A DNA stretch of 64,000 nucleotides from Pleurocapsa sp. PCC 7319. Its GTDB lineage: Bacteria; Cyanobacteriota; Cyanobacteriia; Cyanobacteriales; Xenococcaceae. The position numbers were made by a program, and so were the translations under genes. The notes beneath the pieces are model-generated. The model had not been told where the DNA came from, searched no databases, and saw only the letters and a list, made by a program, of their open reading frames with translations. Positions 53,420 through 63,762 of the stretch are shown here, one piece after another (positions within the stretch are counted from its first letter, which is position 1; each line of letters opens with the position of its first letter). The stretch is taken from positions 455,427 through 519,426 of the forward strand of contig NZ_KB235919.1 of assembly GCF_000332195.1 (NCBI RefSeq), written 5' to 3'.

Positions 53420-55254
53420 AGAATGAATACCAACAGCCAGGAAGGGAGGTTTATTTCTACGAGGGTCAGGATAGCAGTGCCTTGGTTGCTAAAGTATCCA
53501 CTGCCTTAATGCTGGGACTGAAAAGTATGGTGGTTTCTGATTCTAAGAAATTTATTAAGAAGTTAGAAACCACCATGACCGTCGAAGTTGATGACAAGGG
53601 ATGCCTTTTTGAACCTGACGAGCTTGGTAACTCCGTGACTAATCAACTCCGCATCTGGTCAATTCATGCCGACAATAGTGGTAGTGAGGAGAATAAGGCC
53701 TTTATCAAAGATATCTCAAAAGAGGTGAAAAACGTTGACGCTCTGCTAGCTTCTCCCAGTTTGGGTACGGGAGTCGATATCTGTGATTATCACTTTGATG
53801 CCGTCTTTGGTGCTTTCCATGCCGTATCTCAATCAGCAACAGAATGTGCCCAAGCACTCCACCGCTATCGTCATTTGGTGGCATTACATATCTGGGTCGC
53901 ACCTCGTCCTCCCTTTGGTTACAAAGAAACTAATGCCCAAAAGATTAAGCAACAGATGCTAGACCTCAATCAGATGACTGCTTTCTTGATTCGTATTGAT
54001 AAAGAGAATGGCACCAGAGGGGTAGAAAAAGATTGGGCTTTAGATGCCTACTGTGAGATTGAAGCCCAACGTAATTATTCCATTAATAATCTCCGAGACG
54101 AGCTGATGACTCTACTCGAAGAGATGGCATATAACATTACTACTGTAGAGAGCGAACCAGATGCCGTGGTCAAAACTAAATTAAAAGAAGCTGGTCAGTA
54201 TTTAGATACTGCCCACCAATTAGCCGTAGTTAATGCCGCCAATATTAGTCCCCAAGTGTATCTCGCCCGTCAAGCTCAAGAGTATCTGTCACCAGAGGAA
54301 ATAGTAGAGTGTGAGAAATACCGTCTTCAAAGGGATTACGGAATGCCCGTCACCCCCGAACTCGTCCAAAGAGATGCAGGAGGACATCTTATCAGTCAGT
54401 TAATTGCTTTAGAATCCCTCTTAGCTCCCTCATCAGGGGAAATTATTGACCCAGATACTGGTCGCCAATATCCCGCACCTCCCCAGATAGTTGCGGATAA
54501 AGACCTACGAGAACGAGATTATCTTCCCCTGGCGATAGATTGGCACAATTACTCTAGTAAGTGGTTAGCTCGTCACAACCTGGGCTTGCCCAAGCTCCTG
54601 GCTCGTTTGATGGCTGGAGAGGAAATCTGTGCCACTGACCCCGATGTGGTCAGGATGACTCAGATGGCTATTGCATCTCGCGTCCATGTGAAAGCTATTC
54701 TCAATCTAACTATTCCTGAAAATTGTCAACCACTGTGGTTGGTGGGAGTACTACTTAATCAACTGGGACTGGCAACCGCTTCTCGCAAAAAAGGTGGTCG
54801 CGGTCAACAGGTTACTTATCGGAGTCTGGAAGTTGAATCTATTGCTTTTGCTGTGTCTGTATTGCAGTATCGAGAACAACAGCGTCTTCTGAAAGCTGAA
54901 AGAGAAAAGGAACAACAGGAAAATGTACGACAGCATCAAGCTAAGATGCTGTCCCTCTATGGGATCGAACCGACAAAGACGACTGTATCTACACCCCCCA
55001 ATAAAGATAAGCTTCTTTCATTAGAGGACGGGGTTGATACAGCTTTAGATCAACTGGAAATTGTCAATTTTGACTCGGATAACACTCAAGAGAAGCTCCA
55101 ACCCTATCTTGATCTTGTACTAGGAACGTTTGATGTTGGTGTGTCGGTGTTAAAAGAGATAGTGATGGGATTACAGGGTCAAAAGAATCTTTCTAATAGT
55201 CTCCTTCGATGGTTATCAAAACCAATCAGTTTCATACCGATGGATGTACCCTGA
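53420..55254 (+). pseudogene. Plasmid replication helicase (CyRepA1-like), N-terminal half missing
   Basis: The frame is open from the IS border and runs 611 residues to 55254. SPSLGTGVDICDYHFDAVFG, then QSATECAQALHRYRHLVALHIWV, are helicase motifs V and VI of a superfamily 2-like plasmid replication protein. The layout fits the C-terminal part of cyanobacterial CyRepA1-type replication proteins, which also carry an N-terminal primase or DUF3854-type domain and Walker A motif. Those are missing here, lost at the IS border. The last third (YREQQRLLKAEREKEQQ and beyond) is a coil. If this was the only replication gene, the replicon must now depend on another origin. Confidence 0.65.
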
Positions 55255-55390
55255 GACTAAATACCCAAAATCAGAAATCAAATAACGCTAAATGAACCTA
55301 AAATTTTCGAGGTTTCGGTTCTGTGCCAAGGTAGGCTGAGAAATATAGCTTGTCTATCAGCTTGTATTGTTAACTTTTTCCAGATACCAA

Positions 55391-55705
55391 ATGATCCAAG
55401 GAAGAATACCAGAACTGACCATCAAATTCACCGAGCGCCCTCAAAATTTACCTGAAGAAGGGAAAAAGGTAGTCATAGAAGTAAAGGGAGAAAATAAGAT
55501 CACTGTCAAGGCAGAAGTGAACCGCAAGAGTTTGAAGAAAATTGTCGGCAAGATGGATACTTGGGACAACTGGGTAGCTTCTCTTTCAGGGAAGATGAAG
55601 AGTATCTCTCCTGATGGAGTGGTGGAACTGGTAGAAGCTGGTGTCAATATTTTTGAAATCAAGAAGAAAGAACCCAAAGCTAAATCCGATTCAACTGCTG
55701 CTTGA
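55391..55705 (+). CDS. Small conserved protein, FinO-like fertility-inhibition type
   Basis: This protein of about 104 residues starts from MIQGRIPELTIKFTERPQN at 55391; a TTG at 55367 is less likely. It follows the pattern I recall for cyanobacterial plasmid proteins labelled FinO-like: a beta-rich start, then VKAEVNRKSLKKIVGKMDTW, WVASLSGKM, and an acidic end with VNIFEIKKKEPK. Such proteins sit next to replication genes in plasmids. The biochemical role is unproven; RNA binding is suggested only by the label. It is probably cotranscribed with or follows the replication helicase (136-nt gap). Confidence 0.5.
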   Translation: MIQGRIPELTIKFTERPQNLPEEGKKVVIEVKGENKITVKAEVNRKSLKKIVGKMDTWDNWVASLSGKMKSISPDGVVELVEAGVNIFEIKKKEPKAKSDSTAA

Positions 55706-55832
55706 TAGCTTGGTTAATTCCTCTTTAAATACTAGAGTTATTGGTGGTGGGGTGAGAATTGTTGCCCAACCAAACTGGTTCACTTTCATACAACCCAGTT
55801 TACATGGTCAAACTGCTAGCGCACTTATCGTC

Positions 55833-56369
55833 CTAGTTAGAAGACGATAAATGACCAAACCAAGCAGTTAAATCTTCTAGCTGCTCAAAATCCAACAAGG
55901 CCTCGCTTAAATCTTCCAACTGAGGGCTAGAAAGCTTTTGAATTTGTGCTTCGATATCAGAATCAATTTCTCCAAACTTGTGTTTGAGTTGACGTATTAC
56001 CATTGACGCCTGTCCCTGCTGAATCCCTGTTCTCATCCAACTAGTTACTATTTGCATAACTTCCTCTCTCTCTTCTGATTCAATTGTACCGATTTCATCT
56101 CTAAATGCTTGTTCTTCTGCTTCATTGAGGCTGAGATAAGTATCGATAAAACCTGAAATTAACTGCATTTTAGCTGGATCTAACTTCAAGGTGACTAATA
56201 AACGTAAACATTCAGCTTTGACTTGGGGACGGTCTTCAGGGGCAATCTGCATCTTGGTCATTAATGCCGAAGCTATGGGATTACGCTGATTCAAGAAATC
56301 TCGCCAATTGAGTTGATTTAATTGCACTACACGATAGTTAAACTCCAGTACTTGAAAATCAGATATTTT
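55833..56369 (-). pseudogene. C-terminal part of a Rpn/DUF4351-type recombination-promoting nuclease
   Basis: The frame is open from a TGA just past 56369 and includes EFNYRVVQLNQLNWRDFL and ASALMTKMQIAPEDRPQVK, then RTGIQQGQASMVIRQLKHKFGEID and DLSEALLDFEQLEDLTAWF. This is the typical C-terminal half of the PD-(D/E)XK Rpn-like proteins common in cyanobacteria. The nuclease motifs belong to the missing N-terminal part. There is no good start codon. A GTG at 56325 gives 164 residues. Confidence 0.8.
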
Positions 56370-56481
56370 TCAAATACAACGTGATTATAGGTTTTTTAGA
56401 AATTTTGCCTTGTTTAAATAGCAATTTATGAAACTCTTGTCAGTCAACGCTTTTAGTCCGATATGACACTATATTTATTGA

Positions 56482-56673
56482 ATCGTTGCCATATCCCAAG
56501 AACAGAAGAAATATAATCGTGAATTAAATCGGTTAAGAATTGCTGTGGAAAACGTTAACCGTAGGCTAAAAATCTTTAAAATCTTATCTTATCCTTATCG
56601 AAATCGTCATCGCAGATTTGGGTTAAGAAGTAATTTAATTGCTGGAATTTATAATTACGAATTAGCTCGATAA
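56482..56673 (+). pseudogene. C-terminal fragment of an IS5-like (DDE_Tnp_4) transposase
   Basis: A 63-codon frame reads NRELNRLRIAVENVNRRLKIF, then KILSYPYRNRHRRFGLRSNLIAGIYNYELAR and stop. This is the conserved end of DDE_Tnp_4 transposases with the final Glu (VENVNRR). The rest of the element is missing. It is not the same element as the IS5-type N-terminal fragment at 60131, as far as can be judged. Confidence 0.75.
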
Positions 56674-56981
56674 ATTTGATGGAAAACCAAATTAATTTTC
56701 CAGATTTCAGTTATTATTTAATTGCCTGAAAGAATTTAGGCTAAGAGCGATCGCTCTCCTTTTTTCGCTCAAAAAATCTCTCGATTCCCGTTATTTTAAT
56801 CAGTAGAAATTCAGACAAAATAACCCTTAATCATACCATTAAAAACTTTTGCAAGAGTTCTATTAACTATTACCAAAATGACAAAAGATAACGATAAAAG
56901 ATTAAAAAATAATACAAGTATTATCACTCGTAACATTTATTATGTATTGTTTTAGGCAAGGAAGATACAAAAAACTTACAA
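56674..56981. other. Intergenic region, no gene seen
   Basis: This gap holds one HIP1 site and an AT-rich run before the FG-GAP gene. No promoter of the TGCATAAG type is present. Confidence 0.5.
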
Positions 56982-58271
56982 ATGTTTTTTAATCGAATAG
57001 ACTACCCAGCAAATGAAGCTCCCCGTGGTATAGCCTCAGCAGATTTCGATGGTGATGGAGATCAAGATATAGTTGTAGCCAACCCAGGAGTAGATCCTAG
57101 TTCTGTCGAGCCTGACAGTGGTAATGAGATTTCCGTACTGAGCAACAATGGAGATGGAACTTTTGCTGCACCTGTAACTTTTACAACTGGTGTAGGACCT
57201 AGAGTTTCAGTAGGAGATTTTGATGGTGATGGAAACATTGATATCGCTACCTCTAATGCTACCAATAATACGATTTCGATTTTATTTAATGATGGTCAAG
57301 GTGTTTTTGCTGTGCCTGTGGATTTCTCTACAGGAAAAGAACCTTTAATAAATACTCCAGTAGACCTAGATGGGGACGGAGATCTTGATATCATTACCAG
57401 CAATCAAGATAGCGTAAATCTCAACACAGCAATTTTTACTGGAGATACGATTTCAATTCTGCGTAATAATGGCGAGGGTGAATTTGCTGCACCAGAAACT
57501 CTAACCGTGGGAGAAGGAGTATTTTTAGTAGCAACTGGCGATCTTGATGGAGATGATGATCTTGACATTGTTACCTCAAATGAAAGAGATGATACGCTAT
57601 CTGTATTGTTTAACAATGGTGCAGATGGATTTTCCGATCCTGTTGATTTAGAAGCGGGAAGACGACCAACTTCTCCCATCATTTCAGATTTAGATGGAGA
57701 TGGGGACTTAGATATCGCCACATCTAATTTTGGCAGTGGAGATGTTTCAGTTTTACTTAATAATGGTGATGGGACTTTCGCCACAGGGAATGTTTTTGAT
57801 ACCGAAGATAGCCCTTCAGATCTCCAAGCAGCAGATTTGGATGGCGATGGTGACATAGATTTCGCTATGCGTCATAGTGTCTTTTTTACTCGTTCAGGAA
57901 ATACTACTGGAAGCACAATTTCTATTCTCAGAAATAATGGCGATGGTACTTTCGCTGAACCAGAAATCTTATCAGTGGGAAATACTCCTTCTGGCTTAGT
58001 GGTTGATGACTTTGATGGAGAAGGAGAACTTGATCTAGCTACCCCAAATTTTGATGACGATAGCGTCACAGTTTATCTTAACCAACCGTTTCAAATTTCT
58101 GGTTTAAAATTCAATGACCTCAATGGCAATGGTTTCCGTGATACAGATTTAATCCAGGGAATTAATCCTGATGTAGTTTTTACCCTAGATGTCTCAGGTA
58201 GTGCGGACGAACCTTTTGAAGGGATATCTGTGGGAGATGCTAACGGAGATGGAATTGCCGATACCAGATTG
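56982..58271 (+). pseudogene. FG-GAP/VCBS repeat protein with start of a von Willebrand A domain, truncated
   Basis: The 430-residue frame contains about seven FG-GAP units with the calcium-binding pattern DFDGDGDQDIVVAN, each near 45-55 residues long. An SdrD B-like or Ca-binding ISGLKFNDLNGNGFRDTD section follows, then DVVFTLDVSGSADEPF, which begins a von Willebrand A domain. The sequence is cut at 58272 by an IS66 end, so the stop codon belongs to the IS. Such proteins are large secreted adhesins or calcium-binding surface proteins in cyanobacteria. There is no signal peptide at this start. Confidence 0.85.
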
Positions 58272-58470
58272 TAACCGTTCATTCCCCCCTCCAAAAAAGC
58301 AAGGAAAAATTAGGACACTGGCGATGCGATCGCTATGTCCATTAATTAACTGCCAACAGGAAATGGTGGAGGAGAAAGACCTTTTCGAGCCAGAGCTAAA
58401 ACTTCAGCTATGTAAGTCCAAGGATTAATCTCTCTCAGACGGCAGGTTTCGATGACACTTAACAAGGAAG
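58272..58470 (-). mobile_element. IS66 end remnant, identical over 174 nt to that at 20331
   Basis: It begins TAACCGTTCATTCCCCCC, and its minus strand codes the transposase C-terminus (RLREINPWTYIAEV...). It cuts the FG-GAP gene. It is followed at once by a complete IS66 element at 58471 with a similar end, so the two lie in tandem. Confidence 0.85.
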
Positions 58471-60130
58471 TAACCGTTCATTCCCCCTCCAAAAAAGCAA
58501 GGGAAATTTAGGACACTGGAGATTCCTACCACTGTCCATTAATTAATTGCCAACAGGAAATGGTGGTGGACCAATTCCTTGTCTAGCCAAAGCCAAAACC
58601 TCCGCGATTGTTATCCAAGGATTAATATCTCTCAGACGACAGGTTTCAATCACGCTCAACAAAGAACTGTAAGCCAAACTTCCCTCGCGGGTGCGAGTGC
58701 CAAATCCAATCTGTCGGGCAATCACAGCATGACGTAATGCCCTTTCAGCCTCATTATTGGTGGGTGGTAATTCAGGATGATGAACCAAAGCGATTACGGC
58801 ATCCCAATCATTGAAAATCTCTTTGGCTAAGGCTTGTAACTTAGTATGGTCAGCCTTTTTTCCTAGATGACAAACTCTTCTGAGGCCAGCGATTCGTTTA
58901 CGAATCAGACGATTATCTTCACTTCCTTGCGCAATCAATTCAATCAATTCTTTGAGGTCATCTAAAATCCATTGTCCGATTTGAGCAGCTTTTTGATTAA
59001 TTGCTCCTGTTATGGCAATGGCTTTACGAATCAAGTGAGCTAAACACCTTTGTCTTTTTGGATAAGAACGATAGGCAGCATAACCATCACTGATGAGCCA
59101 CCCGATAAAAGCTTCTGTGACTAGATAGGATAATTCTTCTTTCCGACGAGAGCCGATATGAAATACGGCGGTTTTGGTGGTCACAGCAACCCATAACCAA
59201 TGCAGTTTTCCACTCTCATACCAATGAGTTTCGTCTAAATGTAGAATATCTGCTTGTTGCAGTTGTTCAACTAACTCCTCGACTACTGGCACACAAGCAA
59301 TTCCAGTCTCTCGGATACATCGATCTATTGTTCCGATACTCAATTTAGTATTGGTCCAATCATTTAAAAACTCTTGAATTTTCGTACGACTCATTCGGTA
59401 GCGAACGCTCAAGGAAGCGATGAAAGTTGCGAGGAATGCTCCTACTAAAACATACTCTGTCAGTTGTAAATCTTTGCTTCTTCCTTCTACTACAGAAACC
59501 AACCCTGTTCCTGGTTGGGCATGGGTGCAATGACCACAACTGCAAGTTGTCCGATAGTAGTGATGTAATTGAGTGACGATCCTCAACCCAAATAATTCTG
59601 GTTCTAGTTCCAGGACATAATATCCCATATACCTAAAGGACTCAGATTCGCTTAAATCATGATTACAAGCGGTACATTTATGGGGATAGTGTGGAATGAT
59701 TACTTCCGCCTTCAGAGGTTGCTGACGACCAAAACCTTTTCCTCCTGGTTGTTTTCCTGGCTTCCTCTTTGATTTTTGCTTCTTTTCTGGTTCTGAAGAT
59801 TCATCTCTTTTATCCAACTCAGTTTGTCCCAACTCGGTTTCAGATTCTGAACCTGGGTTTGATTCTTCTGTGGTTACTTTTAAACCGTAAGGATTATCTT
59901 TTGATGGTGGCTGAGAACTATTTTCTGAACTCTGCTGTTGCTTTTCCCATAAATCTGTGGCTAATTGATGTAGATTTTTGGCTACTTCTACCAATCTCTC
60001 TTTTTCGAGAGACTTGAAGTAGTCTTCGTTCATCTGTACCAAGTCATTTTTATCTAATTGAGCCATGTTTTTAACATACACCACAAAGGTGGAGTTGGCT
60101 TATTTTTGACTGGGGGGAAATGAACGGTTA
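58471..60130 (-). mobile_element. IS66-family insertion sequence, second type
   Basis: The ends TAACCGTTCATT...CCCC and their complement (GGGGAAATGAACGGTTA) bound a 1660-bp element. The left flank is the IS66 remnant and the right flank an IS5-type gene fragment. No 8-bp duplication is visible (AACAAGGAAG and CAGTTGCA outside). Confidence 0.85.
58543..60084 (-). CDS. IS66-family transposase, second type
   Basis: This 513-residue protein appears intact. It has an N-terminal coil and low-complexity region with SENSSQPPSKDNPYG, a zinc-finger-like CTACNHDL/CSCGHC pair, and the IS66 core: HLDETHWYESGKLHWLWV (first Asp), LISDGYAAYRSY (second Asp) and PPTNNEAERALRHAVIARQIGFG (Glu). The C-terminal DINPWITIAEVLALARQGIGPPPFPVGN matches the remnants at 20331 and 58272 with a few changes. 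Confidence 0.93.
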   Translation of the reverse strand: MVYVKNMAQLDKNDLVQMNEDYFKSLEKERLVEVAKNLHQLATDLWEKQQQSSENSSQPPSKDNPYGLKVTTEESNPGSESETELGQTELDKRDESSEPEKKQKSKRKPGKQPGGKGFGRQQPLKAEVIIPHYPHKCTACNHDLSESESFRYMGYYVLELEPELFGLRIVTQLHHYYRTTCSCGHCTHAQPGTGLVSVVEGRSKDLQLTEYVLVGAFLATFIASLSVRYRMSRTKIQEFLNDWTNTKLSIGTIDRCIRETGIACVPVVEELVEQLQQADILHLDETHWYESGKLHWLWVAVTTKTAVFHIGSRRKEELSYLVTEAFIGWLISDGYAAYRSYPKRQRCLAHLIRKAIAITGAINQKAAQIGQWILDDLKELIELIAQGSEDNRLIRKRIAGLRRVCHLGKKADHTKLQALAKEIFNDWDAVIALVHHPELPPTNNEAERALRHAVIARQIGFGTRTREGSLAYSSLLSVIETCRLRDINPWITIAEVLALARQGIGPPPFPVGN

Positions 60131-60277
60131 CAGTTGCATCCATTCTTTAGCTGATATAAAACACCGTCCAAGATTTCTCTTTTACTCCATTTTGCTGGTC
60201 TTGTCCTTTTCTTCTTTGGCAACAAAGGTTCTATAATTTCCCATTCGCGATCGCTGAGGCTACTTGTATATGGCATT
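60131..60277 (-). pseudogene. N-terminal fragment of an IS5/IS1031-type transposase
   Basis: From the ATG at 60277 the minus strand codes MPYTSSLSDREWEIIEPLLP, then AKWSKREILDGVLYQLKNGCN, running straight into the IS66 element. This is the DUF4096-type start of IS5-like transposases. About 49 residues remain. The IS66 element therefore inserted into an IS5-type element, whose other part was later lost. Confidence 0.85.
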
Positions 60278-60542
60278 GTTCCCTGATTATCCTTTTTTAT
60301 AAAGATACCAAATGGGTTCTATAGAGAAGTTTTAAAAAAGTTCACCATTAGCAACTAGACTGGAGCCATAATCAGACATCAGACCAAGTATAAGCTTTGT
60401 TTATGATCTAGGTATTAATACTTGGCTTTTTCTGTCGTAATCGATAAGTTTTGCTTAATCGCTCTCGAAATACCTACACAATTATAAGCTTTTGAGCCGA
60501 TTAAACGATTAAATTCAACTTTGATATCGTAGAATACTTTCT
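60278..60542. other. IS5-type left end and promoter region of the integrase
   Basis: This gap likely contains the IS5-type terminal repeat (near 60290-60350) and, closer to 60543, the AT-rich promoter of the tyrosine recombinase. No gene was seen. Confidence 0.45.
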
Positions 60543-61121
60543 ATGAAGGTGAACAAGTTTGGCAGGGCAGCAATACTAAGCCCCACTCAAATTACTCTAC
60601 TATTTAACGAGGGTTTAACAAAGCCCCGTGATCGCGCCTTGTTTGGGGTTTGTCTTTACGCCGCAGCACGCATCAACGAAGCCTGTACCCTGTTGCGAGG
60701 CGATGTTATTGGCGTTAAAGGAGTTCGGGAGGTTTTGGTGATTCGCAGCTATAACACCAAAGGCAAGCAGTCTACAAGGGAAATTCAAGTCCATCCCCAG
60801 CTTAAGGAATATTTGTCAGAACATCATAGGTGCGATCGCTGGCATACCCGTCCCTATCTCTTTCCAGGTCGTCATGGCAGGGGTAGCATTCATAAAGCCA
60901 GTGCGGACAGGATACTCAGGGATGCCTGCCGTAAGTTAGAGATTGAAGGGGTCAGTACCCATAGTTTCAGGCGTACTGCTCTAACTCGTATGAGCGATAA
61001 GGGTGTTCCACTCAGGCATATTCAGGCGATCTCAGGTCATAAGACTTTAGCAGCTTTGGAACGGTATTTAGGTGTGACGGAACAGCAGAAAGAGAGCGCG
61101 ATCGCTACATTGGATTTTTGA
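60543..61121 (+). CDS. Short tyrosine recombinase (phage-integrase family)
   Basis: This 192-residue protein consists of the catalytic domain only. The residues fit: Arg43 (AAARINEACTL), Lys73 or Lys75 (NTKGKQ), His140 and Arg143 (STHSFRRTALTRM), His166 (ISGHKTLAAL) and Tyr175 (ERYLGVT). The core N-terminal DNA-binding domain of XerC/D-type integrases is missing, a layout often seen on cyanobacterial plasmids. It may resolve plasmid multimers. It begins at ATG 60543. Confidence 0.9.
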   Translation: MKVNKFGRAAILSPTQITLLFNEGLTKPRDRALFGVCLYAAARINEACTLLRGDVIGVKGVREVLVIRSYNTKGKQSTREIQVHPQLKEYLSEHHRCDRWHTRPYLFPGRHGRGSIHKASADRILRDACRKLEIEGVSTHSFRRTALTRMSDKGVPLRHIQAISGHKTLAALERYLGVTEQQKESAIATLDF

Positions 61122-61200
61122 GACGGAACAACGATTAGTTTTACTATTCCTGTTTGATTCAAAACGAGCTGATTCTCCCATTTCGTCATCCCTTAAACTC

Positions 61201-62250
61201 TCAAAGTTCAAAATCTTCTCTGACGATGACATCCCCCATACTTACCTCAACACTAAACCGGGTTCCCGGTTTACCTTTAAAAGGTTTTAGTTGAATGTAG
61301 TTATCTTGACTTCTTGATTGAGTAGACTGAAGTATTTTTCCCGCTCTTGAGCGTAAAGTCAGTTGGAGATTGGCAGGTAAATACCTTTCTTCCCCTGTCG
61401 GATATAACTGAACCAGGATTCCCACTTTCTCGGAAGTTTCTGAGGTAACAGTTATCAGCAGTGCCACTGTTTGACTCTCCAGTTGCATCCCTAAGTTAAT
61501 CAGTTTACCTTTCTTAGTTCCCTCGGATGCATTTCTGGTACTCCAAGCTAAATTTGCCTCTGGAGTGACAAGGGCTTCCCAAGAGAGCCAGCCTTCGTCT
61601 AAAGTTCCCTGTAACCATTGACTTAACTGGGTTATGGTTGACTGAAAGGTTTCTTTTAAGGAATCTTGGATACTATCAGGGGAAGTTACGGGTAAAGGGA
61701 TAGCAGTGGGGTCTAAGTAACGAGAATAGAACAAGAGGTGATTTGGCTCAGTATCAAATAAAGACAATGGCAGCTGGTAGCAACTGTCCTGAGAGAGTTT
61801 TAGATTGACTGTACTGCGATAATTAATCAGTTCGTCGTAGCGCAGAAAGCCTCTAACAACGATTTGTTCTTGTTCTTCATCTACTTCAAGCAGCACGTAG
61901 AAATGAGCTGTCAATTCTGGTCTTTCGATCGCAGCTTGAGGGACATTCACCGCTTCATCCAGCACCTGCTCAGTAGCAACCAGACCATATCTAAACTCAC
62001 CCACCTTGAGATGGCAGATAGATTCAATCAGATTTGGTTCTCGATTAACTGGTTTATCGGGTATTCTTTCTCGAAGCCATTGTTCAAAACCAAATAGTGC
62101 CAGTGCATTCAGATAAGTTTGCCACTCCTGTGCTTCACCATTAACCTGGTTACTAATCTCTGTTGCCTGCTCAAAATGTTCGGGTTCAAGCCAAATAACC
62201 TCTGGTTGTAACAGTCTTAATTCGGTTGAATATTCCTCGGAATTAACCAT
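61201..62250 (-). CDS. DUF1822 family protein
   Basis: This 349-residue protein starts with the DUF1822 pattern (PEVIWLEPEHFEQATEISNQV and WQTYLNALALFGFEQWLRERI), then GEFRYGLVATEQVLDEAV and AHFYVLLEVDEEQEQIVVRGFLRYDEL. DUF1822 proteins are common in cyanobacteria and of unknown function, often in operons with a second gene of sigma-like or unknown nature. It follows the 478-residue gene by only 24 nt, so both are read from the promoter element at 63763-63793. The C-terminal half (about 255-349) is beta-rich. Confidence 0.88.
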   Translation of the reverse strand: MVNSEEYSTELRLLQPEVIWLEPEHFEQATEISNQVNGEAQEWQTYLNALALFGFEQWLRERIPDKPVNREPNLIESICHLKVGEFRYGLVATEQVLDEAVNVPQAAIERPELTAHFYVLLEVDEEQEQIVVRGFLRYDELINYRSTVNLKLSQDSCYQLPLSLFDTEPNHLLFYSRYLDPTAIPLPVTSPDSIQDSLKETFQSTITQLSQWLQGTLDEGWLSWEALVTPEANLAWSTRNASEGTKKGKLINLGMQLESQTVALLITVTSETSEKVGILVQLYPTGEERYLPANLQLTLRSRAGKILQSTQSRSQDNYIQLKPFKGKPGTRFSVEVSMGDVIVREDFEL

Positions 62251-62274
62251 AACTTTTCTCCTAATATATCTGGT

Positions 62275-63711
62275 TTATATATGTTGTTCACAATAGTGCT
62301 GTAGTTGCTGGGCATATAAGCTCTTCAGGGAACGGTTTTTGCCTGTTTTTATTTCTGCTGCTGCTTCTTGGAAGACTTCTTCGTCCGCGAAAGCTTCAAT
62401 TTGTTCGGCTAAGGTTTTAAGATAGTCTGGTTCAGGAGGAATTTTGGTCAAACCTTTTGCTTCAGCCTTTTTTAAGATGCTGTCGAGAAGTTGTTGGACA
62501 GACGAAGTCCGTACCCTAGATAAAAGTCCCCCAGGGTTCAATACCCGCCTGGCTTGATCCCAGCTGGTCATTCCCAACTGGGGAAAAATTTCCTTAAGAG
62601 ATTTACCCTGACAATAATATAGTTGCAAACCGAGAATAAATCGTGAAGCTAGAGGTGCATATCTCTTGCTTTTTTGTAACTTAGCAATGCTAGTTCGGAT
62701 TTCTTGCTCGATCGCACTTACTAAAGCTAACTGGAATTTCTGGTGTAAAAACTGTAAAAATTCTTGCTGTTCCACATCTACTTCATTATTGGAATCATGA
62801 GGTAAATCTGGTCTAAGTACGTAACTTCCTGTATTAGGCTCTTGGATTTCCAAAGGTTCTCGATAACTCCAGATATCATACTGCCTCAATTGGGTTGCTA
62901 GCTGTTTAAGTGCTTTCATTAACTCGACTGTGGTATCAATAACAATCTTTTTTTCCTGCAAGTAGGCGAGCATTTCCCTTAATTGAGCCTCGTTGGGTTC
63001 TGGACATCGCTTGGCTCCCTTGTGTCGCTGCTTTCTTCTGTCTCGACGATAGACGGCATGGAAGACTTCTACCAGATGGCGATCGCGTATTGATAAACGT
63101 TCAAGCTGTTTAGTTCTAGCTCGATTGAGCAAAGCCCAGTCGCTTAGAGCCTTAAAACCAAACTCCGATAAGAAATTTTTTAGTTCTCTATTTTGTTTGG
63201 TTTGCAAGTATGCCCAATTGTCTAGGCTCATGCTCGATTGGTCATCGTGCTTATAGGTTTGTAACACCTTGACGGAAAAAAATTGATAAGCTGTTGTTTT
63301 CGTTTGACCATTGTCATCTAGGATGAGCTGGGTTTTACCATCTCGATCTAAAACGATTCGAGTTTGACCATCATCATTTAGGACAAATGGCAGTAAGTCT
63401 CTATAAGTAAAGGATTTGTCACCAGCGAACAAACTGTCAATTTTTTGGCAGGCTTTGAGGATCGGGTAAGAGACATAACACCTCAAACAAAGTCCTGCAA
63501 CAGCACGATAAGTGAGATTGATAGCAGAATTTTGGGCGTAAAAATAGGAATTTAGAGTAGCTTGGATGTCTCCACTTTGAGGATGAAGGGAATCAGAGAC
63601 TGTTTGCCTACAAAACTTTTGTGCGATTGCAACTAAACTATATTCGTATCCAACTCTTTCTTTGGTAAGACTGATTCGACATATTTTCCAATATCTTGAT
63701 AAAACATTCAT
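62275..63711 (-). CDS. 478-residue protein of DUF1822 operon, possible regulatory protein
   Basis: This protein begins MNVLSRYWKICRISLTKERVGYEYSLVAIAQ. Notable features are a charged segment IRDRHLVEVFHAVYRRDRRKQRHKG near residue 210, EPNEAQLREMLAYLQEKKI after it, and a late helix-rich part with YCQGKSLKEIFPQLGMTSWDQARRVLNPGGLLSRVR (split near residues 375-415). The last part looks like a helix-turn-helix: G-K-S-L-K-E-I followed by S-W-D-Q-A-R-R-V. I recall such genes next to DUF1822 being labelled as sigma-70-like, but I cannot confirm a sigma motif. It lies behind a copy of the island promoter element. Confidence 0.5.
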   Translation of the reverse strand: MNVLSRYWKICRISLTKERVGYEYSLVAIAQKFCRQTVSDSLHPQSGDIQATLNSYFYAQNSAINLTYRAVAGLCLRCYVSYPILKACQKIDSLFAGDKSFTYRDLLPFVLNDDGQTRIVLDRDGKTQLILDDNGQTKTTAYQFFSVKVLQTYKHDDQSSMSLDNWAYLQTKQNRELKNFLSEFGFKALSDWALLNRARTKQLERLSIRDRHLVEVFHAVYRRDRRKQRHKGAKRCPEPNEAQLREMLAYLQEKKIVIDTTVELMKALKQLATQLRQYDIWSYREPLEIQEPNTGSYVLRPDLPHDSNNEVDVEQQEFLQFLHQKFQLALVSAIEQEIRTSIAKLQKSKRYAPLASRFILGLQLYYCQGKSLKEIFPQLGMTSWDQARRVLNPGGLLSRVRTSSVQQLLDSILKKAEAKGLTKIPPEPDYLKTLAEQIEAFADEEVFQEAAAEIKTGKNRSLKSLYAQQLQHYCEQHI

Positions 63712-63762
63712 AGCGATCGCGCTCCCTTAACTTTCCCCGATCTTCTAATTTAGTCGCTTTAA

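Noticed and set aside
57062..58294. Minus-strand ORFs rich in Ser/Pro opposite the FG-GAP gene
   Set aside because: They are antisense shadows of repeated Asp/Gly-rich units.
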